From contig NC_091560.1 of the NCBI RefSeq assembly GCF_042767895.1, positions 19,792,581-19,805,080 on the forward strand: a stretch of 12,500 nt of DNA, read 5' to 3'. The position numbers were made by a program, and so were the translations under genes. Shown here piece after piece: positions 7,912 to 12,500 of the stretch. Each line of letters starts with the position of its first letter. The first letter of the stretch is position 1. This stretch comes from Penaeus vannamei. Lineage: Eukaryota; Arthropoda; Malacostraca; Decapoda; Penaeidae. The notes beneath the pieces were generated by a model that had not been told where the DNA came from, ran no database searches, and worked only from the letters and a program-made list of their open reading frames with translations.

Positions 7912-8510
7912 AAAAAAGTTTTTTTTCGACCTTTCCCTCAAAAGCCTGTAATACGCTAGATTTTGCCTTTTTTCGACTAATGTGGTTTTATTAGTTTTAG
8001 TCTTTATTTCATTATAAATTAACTCAATTACTAATATTATCATCATTATCATCATTATTGTCATTATTCTTATGATTATCATCATCATACTTATTATACT
8101 CATGATTATCATTATCATAATTGCAGTTATAATAATTTTTATGCTAGTTATTACAGTCATTTTCATAATTATAACTATTTTTAAATGATAATAACAATAA
8201 TGATAATTTCAGAAATAATAATGACTAATAATTATTATGATAAGAATAATAATGATATTATTTTTATATTCATTATTATTATGAAAATTACTAGAATAGA
8301 GTTAATTATTGCTATTATTGCTATAATTATCAAAATCATAATTATCATTTCATTATTATTATCATTATTATTATAGTCATTATCATCATAATTATCATCA
8401 TTATTGTTGATAATAAATGAATTATCATGAAAATCTTCATAATTACCTGAAATAATGTTAAAATCATCATAATTACCTGAATTAATATTAAAATCCTCAT
8501 AATTATCATT
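7912..8510 (+). repeat. R15 monomer, 599 bp
   Basis: TTGTTAATAATAAAAAAG runs directly into TTTTTTTTCGACC, so the AAAAGCGAAAA start and preceding tail element are lost. The rest of the core is intact (GCCTGTAATACGCTAG, TTTTTTCGAC) up to TTAACTCAATTAC, where ATGGACTCTATG is degraded. TTGCAG is at 8121. The T run TTTTTAAATG alters the end of the middle block. The tail has two copies of the 30-bp element. Confidence 0.9.
8430..8489 (+). repeat. 30-bp tail element, two copies (R15)
   Basis: Two 30-base copies, each beginning AAAATC and containing AATTACCTGAA, lie at 8430-8459 and 8460-8489. A partial copy (AAAATCCTCATAATTATC) follows. Most other units carry a single copy at this place. Confidence 0.88.
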
Positions 8511-9138
8511 TTTCCGACATTTTTTTCGACTTTCTGGATTTTATTAGTTTAGCCTTTATCTTATTATATACGGACTCCATGATTATTATTATCATTATCA
8601 TCATTATTGTCATTGTTCATATGATTATCATCATTATAGTCATTAGCGTCATGATTATCATTATTATCATTATCATTCTTGCAGTTATAATGATTATGAT
8701 AATTATTACTGTAATTTTCATCATTATAACTACTTTTAAAATGATAATAACAATGATGATAATTTTAGAAATAATAATGACAATAATACTCATTATAATA
8801 ATAATATTAATGATATTATTATTATTTCTATTGTCATTATTAGTATGAAAATTATCAGAATAGAGTTAATTATTTCTATTATATCAGTAATCATAAAAAT
8901 TATTTCTATAATAATCATTTTATTATTACTGTCATTATTATTATTGTCATTATCATCATACATAATCATTACTGTTAATAATAAAGGAATTATCATGAAA
9001 ATCATCACAATTACCTGAATTAATGTTAAAATCATCATAATTACCTGAATTAATGTTAAAATCATCATAATTACCTGAATTAATGTTAAAATCATCATAA
9101 TTACCTGAATTAATGCTAAAATCATCATAATGATAATT
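8511..9138 (+). repeat. R16 monomer, 628 bp, most of core deleted, expanded tail
   Basis: The tail of R15 (AATTATCATT) fuses to TTTCCGACATTTTTTTCGAC, so only the second box and downstream core remain. CGGACTCCATG replaces ATGGACTCTATG. TTGCAG is at 8679. A TATTATGCTA segment is missing, giving ATAATGATTATGATAATTAT. The second TTGCAG motif is degraded to TATTATATCAGTAATC. The tail carries four copies of the 30-bp element, which accounts for the length. Confidence 0.9.
8998..9130 (+). repeat. 30-bp tail element, four copies plus partial (R16)
   Basis: Copies lie at 8998-9027, 9028-9057, 9058-9087 and 9088-9117, with a 13-base partial copy to 9130. They are nearly identical: the first has ATCATCACAATT and the last ATTAATGCTA, while the inner two match each other. 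This is much higher identity than between monomers, so the expansion is recent relative to the array. The period of 30 is a multiple of three. Confidence 0.95.
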
Positions 9139-9684
9139 TATAAGCGAAAAGGGTTTTTTTCGATCTTTCTCTGAAAAGGCTAGATATTCCCGTTTTTTTT
9201 CGACTTTTGGGATTTTATTAGTTTTAGCCTTTATTTCATTATAATTGGACTCTATCATCATTATCATCATTATTGTCATTATTCTTATGATTATCATCAT
9301 TATAGTCATTATCGTCATGATGATCATTATCATTATTACAGTTATAATGATTATTATGTTAATCTGTCATTTTCATTATTATAACTGATGATAACAAAAA
9401 TAATGATAATTTTAGAAATAATAATGACAATAACACTCATTATAATAACAACAATAATATTATTATTTCGATTTTTTATTAGTATGAAAATTTTAGAGTA
9501 GAGTTAATTATTGCTATTATTGCAGTAATTATCAAAATTATCATTATGATTATCAATTTATTATCAATTTTTTTTATTGTCATTATCATCATAATTATCA
9601 TCATTATTATTAATAATAAAGGAATTTTCATGAAAATCATCATAATTTCCTGAATCAGTGTTAAAATCATCATAATTATCATTT
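9139..9684 (+). repeat. R17 monomer, 546 bp
   Basis: The core opens TATAAGCGAAAAGGG, with the first box as TTTTTTCGATC. CTGAAAAGGCTAGATATTCCC lacks the TGTAATACG part, and TTTTTTTCGAC is kept. ATTGGACTCTATC has lost the ATG. The middle block (9336) reads ATTACAGTTATAATG. A stretch around GCTAATTATTACT is shortened to GTTAATCTGTCATTTTC. A further loss after TATAACTGATGATAAC removes the ATTTTTATAATG step. Confidence 0.9.
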
Positions 9685-10171
9685 AAAAGCAAAAAGGGGA
9701 TTTTTCGACTCTGAGATTCTTATTATCATAATTATCATTATTGTCATTATTCTTATGATTTTTATTATAGTTATTATCATGATTTTCATTATTATCATTT
9801 TCATTATTGCAGTTATAGTGATTATTATGCTAATTATTAGTCTTTTTCATCATAGTAACAATCCTTAAAATGATAATAACAATAATGATAATTTTAGAAA
9901 TATTAATGACAACAATACTCATTATAATAACAATAATAATGATATTATTATTATTTCTATTATTAGTTTGAAAATTATCAGAAAAAAAATGATTATTGCT
10001 ATTATTGCAGTAATTATCAAAATTATCATTATAATGATCGTTTTATTATTATCATTATTATTATTGTCATTATCATCATAATCATCATCATTATTGTTAA
10101 TAATAAAGGAATTATCATGAAAATCATCAAACTTACCTGAATTAATGTTAAAATCATCATAATTATCATTT
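9685..10171 (+). repeat. R18 monomer, 487 bp, core collapsed
   Basis: The core goes from AAAAGCAAAAAGGGG and TTTTTCGAC directly to TCTGAGATTCTTATTATC. One of the two TTCGAC boxes and everything between them is gone, as is GTTTTAGCCTTTATT to GGACTCTATG. Recombination between the two direct TTTTTCGAC boxes would give the first loss. TTGCAG is at 9807. The right tract ends TTAGTTTGAAAATTATCAG followed by an A8 run. Confidence 0.88.
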
Positions 10172-10573
10172 GCAAGCGAAAAAGTTTTTTTCGAACTTTC
10201 TCTCCAAAGGTAGATTTTGCCGTTTTTTCGAATTTTGGGATTTTATTAGTTTTAGCCTTTATTTCATTATAAATGGACTCTATGATTATTATCATCGCTA
10301 TCATCATTATTGTCATTATTCTTATTATCATCATAATCATTTTCGTCATGATTATCATTATTATCATTATCATTATTGCAATTATAACGATTATTATGCT
10401 AATTATTACTGTCATTTTTATTATAACTATTTTTATAATAATAATAAAAATAATGATATTTTTAGAAATAATAATGACAATAATAATTATTATAATAAGA
10501 ATAATAATGTTATTATTTCTATTCTCATTATTAGTATGGAAAATATTGCTATTATTGCAGTAATTATGAAAAT

Positions 10574-10619
10574 TATCATTATACTTATCATTTCATTATC
10601 ATTATACTTATCATTTCAT
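10574..10619 (+). repeat. 23-bp perfect tandem duplication (R19 tail)
   Basis: The 23-base unit starting TATCATTATACTTATCATTT occurs at 10574-10596 and again at 10597-10619 without a mismatch. It lies in the G-free tail tract. Its perfection implies a recent slippage event. Confidence 0.92.
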
Positions 10620-10692
10620 TATTATCATTATTATTATTGTATTTATCATCATAATTATCATCATTATTGTTAATAATAAAGGAATTATCATG

Positions 10693-10752
10693 AAAATCAT
10701 CATAATTACCTGAATTAATGTTAAAATCATCATAATTACCTGAATTAATGTT
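10693..10752 (+). repeat. 30-bp tail element, two copies (R19)
   Basis: Two identical 30-base copies (AAAATCATCATAATTACCTG then AATTAATGTT) lie at 10693-10722 and 10723-10752. A partial copy AAAATCCTCATAATTATC follows. The same partial-copy variant AAAATCCTC ends the pair in R15. Confidence 0.9.
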
Positions 10753-10774
10753 AAAATCCTCATAATTATCATTT

Positions 10775-11164
10775 AAAAGTGAAAACGTTTTTCCGACCAT
10801 TCCCTCAAAAGGCTGTAATACGCTCGATTTTGCCGTTTTTCGACTTTCTGGATGTTATTAGTTTTAGCCTTTATTTCAATATAAATGGACTATACGATCA
10901 TTATTATTATTATCATCATTATCATCATTATTGTCATTATTATTATGGTTGTCATCATTATAGTCATTATCGTCATGCTTATCATTATTATCATTATCAT
11001 TATTACAGTTATAATTAATATTATGCTAATTATTACTGTCATTTCATCATTATAACTACTTTTAAAATAATAATAACAATAATGATTTTTTTTAAATAAT
11101 AATGACAATAATACACATTATAATAACAATATTAATGATATTATTGTTATTTCTATTGCCATAA
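10775..11164 (+). repeat. R20 monomer, ~390 bp, truncated after right tract
   Basis: The core is complete (AAAAGTGAAAACG, TTCCGACC, GGCTGTAATACGCTCG, GCCGTTTTTCGAC, ATGGACTATACG). The middle block (11003) reads ATTACAGTTATAATT. The right tract stops at TTATTTCTATTGCCATA near 11162. The second TTGCAG motif and the entire tail are absent. Confidence 0.85.
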
Positions 11165-11396
11165 AAATCATAAAATTTATATATATTCATTATCGTCATG
11201 ACTATCATTATTGTCATTATCATTATTTCAGTTATAATGATTATTATGCTAATTATTACTGTCATTTTCATCATTATAAATATGTTTTAATGATAATAAC
11301 AATAATGATAATTTTAGAAATGATAATGACAATAATAATCATTATAATAACAATAATGATGATATTATTTCTATTCTCATTTTAGTATGAAAATTA
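11165..11396 (+). repeat. R21, ~232 bp monomer fragment without core or tail
   Basis: A patch of about 25 bases (AAATCATAAAATTTATATAT at 11165-11184 and a few more) matches no part of the monomer that I recognise. The sequence then resumes in the left tract at ATTATCGTCATGACTATC. The middle block (11226) has TTTCAGTTATAATG. The right tract follows to TTTAGTATGAAAATTATT, where the next fragment starts. Confidence 0.82.
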
Positions 11397-11763
11397 TTAT
11401 CATTATTATCATTATCATTATTGCAGTTATAATGATTATTATGCTAATAATTACTGTCATTTTCATCATTATAACTATTTTTAATGATAATAACAATAAT
11501 GTTAATTTTAGAAATAATGACAATAATACTCATCATAATAACAATAATAATGATATTATTTCTATTCTCATTTTTAGTATGAAAATGATTAGAATAGAAT
11601 AAATTATTGCTATTATTGAAGTAATTATGAAAATTATCATTATAATTATCATTCTATTATTTTTATCATTATTATTATTGTCATTATCATCATAAATAAA
11701 AGACTTACCATGAAAATCATCCTACTTACATGAATCAATGGTAAAATTATCATAATTATCATT
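11397..11763 (+). repeat. R22, ~367 bp monomer lacking core
   Basis: The end of the R21 right tract (TATGAAAATTATT) joins to ATCATTATTATCATTATC in the left tract, skipping tail and core. TTGCAG is at 11421, only 195 bases after the preceding one. The right tract and a shortened tail follow. AAATAAAAGACTTACCATG replaces AATAATAAAGGAATTATCATG, and ACTTACATGAATCAATGG is a diverged single 30-bp element. Confidence 0.85.
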
Positions 11764-11967
11764 TAAAAGCGAAAAAGTTTTTTTTTCGACCTTTCTTTCA
11801 AAATGCTGTAATACGCTTGATTTTGCCGTTTTGTTTCGACTTTTGGGATTTTATTACTTTTAGCCTTTATTTCATTATACATAGACTCCATGATTATTGT
11901 CATCATTATCATCATTATTGTCATTATTCTTATGATTATCATCATTACAGACATTATCGGCATGATT
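11764..11967 (+). repeat. R23, 204-bp fragment: core plus half of left tract
   Basis: The core is complete (AAAAGCGAAAAAG, TTTTTTCGACC, GCTGTAATACGCTTG, GCCGTTTTGTTTCGAC, ATAGACTCCATG) and is followed by left-tract triplets to ATTATCGGCATGATT. There the next core starts. The middle block, right tract and tail are absent. Two cores therefore lie 204 bases apart. Confidence 0.92.
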
Positions 11968-12395
11968 AAAAAGCGAAAAGGTTTTTTTCGAAGTTTCTCT
12001 GAAAAGGCTGTAATACGCTAGATTTTGCCGTTTTTTTCGACTTTTGGGATTTATTACTTCTAGCTATTATTTCATTTTAAACGGACTGAATGATAATTAT
12101 TATCATAATCATTAGTGTCATCATTTTTATGATTATTATCATTATAGTCATTATCATCATCATTATCATTATTATTGTCATCATTATTGCAGTTATAATA
12201 ATTATTATGTTAATTATTCTTGCTATTTTTATCACCATAACTATTTATATAATGATAATAGCAATAATGATAATCTTAGAAATAAAACGACAATAATAAT
12301 AATTATAATGACAATGATAATATTATTTCTATTGCCATTATTAGTATGAAAATTATTGGAATAAAGTTAATTATTGCTTTTATTGCAGTAATTAT
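11968..12395 (+). repeat. R24 monomer, ~428 bp, no tail
   Basis: The core is complete (AAAAGCGAAAAGG, two TTTTTTCGA boxes, GGCTGTAATACGCTAG, GCCG) up to CGGACTGAATG. The middle block is at 12187. The right tract has the private variants GATAATAGCAATAATG, AATGACAATGATAAT and CTATTGCCATTATTAG. It reaches the second TTGCAG motif (12384) and then jumps back into a right tract. Confidence 0.9.
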
Positions 12396-12500
12396 GATAA
12401 TAGCAGTAATGATAATCTTAGAAATAATAATGACAATAATAATAAATATAATGACAATGATAATTATATTATTATTTCTATTGCCATTATTACTATGAAA
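12254..12500 (+). repeat. R24/R25 right-tract duplication, ~142-149 bp
   Basis: GATAATAGCAATAATGATAA at 12254 is matched by GATAATAGCAGTAATGATAA at 12396, an offset of 142. ATTGCCATTATTA at 12331 is matched at 12480, an offset of 149. Both copies share variants seen in no other unit in this combination, so R25 (12396-12500) is a local duplicate of the R24 right tract rather than an independent monomer. The window ends inside it. Confidence 0.85.

Larger units (their letters stand above)
10172..10774 (+). repeat. R19 monomer, 603 bp
   Basis: The core is near complete (GCAAGCGAAAAAG, TTTTCGAAC, TTTTGCCG, TTTTTTCGAA, ATGGACTCTATG at 10273). However, CTCTCCAAAGGTAGATTTTG lacks CTGTAATACGC. The middle block (10376) reads TTGCAATTATAACG. 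The right tract passes from TTAGTATGGAAAATATTGC to TTGCAG, losing GAATAGAGTTAATTATTG. The tail contains a 23-bp duplication and two copies of the 30-bp element. Confidence 0.92.
1..12500 (+). repeat. Tandem satellite array, ~0.53-0.63 kb monomer
   Basis: The window is filled by about 25 direct copies or partial copies of one monomer. The landmark TTGCAGTTATAATG or a close variant recurs at 401, 981, 1089, 1667, 2249, 2849, 3465, 3976, 4572, 5132, 5636, 6231, 6671, 7237, 7630, 8121, 8679, 9336, 9807, 10376, 11003, 11226, 11421 and 12187. Typical spacing is 500-620 bases. The core landmark AAAAGCGAAAA, or its remnant, recurs with matching spacing. All copies have the same orientation and no unrelated sequence over about 30 bases separates them. 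Copies differ by many substitutions and indels, so this is an old or weakly homogenised array. Identity as tandem repeat is direct observation; eukaryotic satellite status is inference. Confidence 0.97.

Noticed and set aside
8998..9130. CRISPR-like array of 30-bp repeats
   Set aside because: The copies abut directly with no spacers, so this is a simple tandem expansion.
8793..9333. Minus-strand decapeptide repeat (NYDDFNINSG) that might suggest a repeat protein
   Set aside because: It is the translation of the 30-bp tail element in a frame that happens to be open. The same element also appears in units where the frame is closed.
289..12296. Dozens of open reading frames of 60-167 codons on both strands
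   Set aside because: They consist of Ile/Met/Val-rich or Asn/Tyr/Asp-rich low-complexity translation of ATT/ATC/AAT triplets. They overlap each other on both strands in the same unit, lose start codons between units and are shifted by T-run indels. No domain is recognisable, so none is annotated as a gene.
1..12500. Transposon or retroelement insertion
   Set aside because: No transposase, reverse transcriptase or integrase frame, no terminal repeats with target-site duplications, and no unit breaks the head-to-tail order. A fold-back or MITE ancestry for the monomer remains only a hypothesis.

Overview
The whole window is non-coding tandem-repeat DNA. It is one head-to-tail array of a very A+T-rich satellite, with G+C about a fifth or less by eye, in a single orientation from base 1 to base 12500. 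I see no credible protein gene, rRNA, tRNA, transposase, CRISPR array or bacterial operon. Extreme A+T content, a monomer of several hundred bases, degenerate ATT/ATC triplet tracts and unequal-exchange scars point to a eukaryotic nuclear genome. The species cannot be named from this sequence.

The monomer (called R here) is typically about 530 to 630 bp. In order it holds: (1) a core of about 120 bp that is not triplet repeat, running from AAAAGCGAAAA through TTTTTTCGACC, GGCTGTAATACGCTAG, TTTTGCCG, a second TTTTTTCGAC and GTTTTAGCCTTTATTTC to ATGGACTCTATG; (2) a left tract of ATT/ATC triplets with GTCATT, CTTATG and ATCGTCATG interruptions; (3) a conserved middle block starting TTGCAGTTATAATGATTATT and continuing through GCTAATTATTACTGTCATTT; (4) a right tract of AAT-type triplets (AATAATGACAATAATACTC, GATAATTTTAGAAATA) that is partly the reverse complement of the left tract and ends in TTATTGCTATTATTGCAGTA; (5) a G-poor tail with TTAATAATAAAGGAATTATC and a 30-bp element containing AATTACCTGAATTAATGTTA, leading into the next core.

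Layout: R0 is a partial unit at 1-210. R1 to R20 (211 to about 11164) are mostly full-length units, several with core deletions. R21 to R25 (about 11165-12500) are short, rearranged pieces. Secondary events on the array are a 108-bp duplication in R2, a T12G12 run in R8, a pure (ATT)25 microsatellite in the tail of R14, expansions of the 30-bp element in R15, R16 and R19, and a 23-bp duplication in R19.

Long open frames exist on both strands because ATT/ATC/AAT triplets avoid stops in certain frames. They read as poly-Ile/Met or poly-Asn and are broken by indels between units, so they are treated as by-products. The most interesting features are the CpG-bearing conserved core within otherwise triplet DNA, the built-in inverted symmetry, the long G-free stretches resembling base-unpairing (matrix-attachment) DNA, and the record of unequal exchange.
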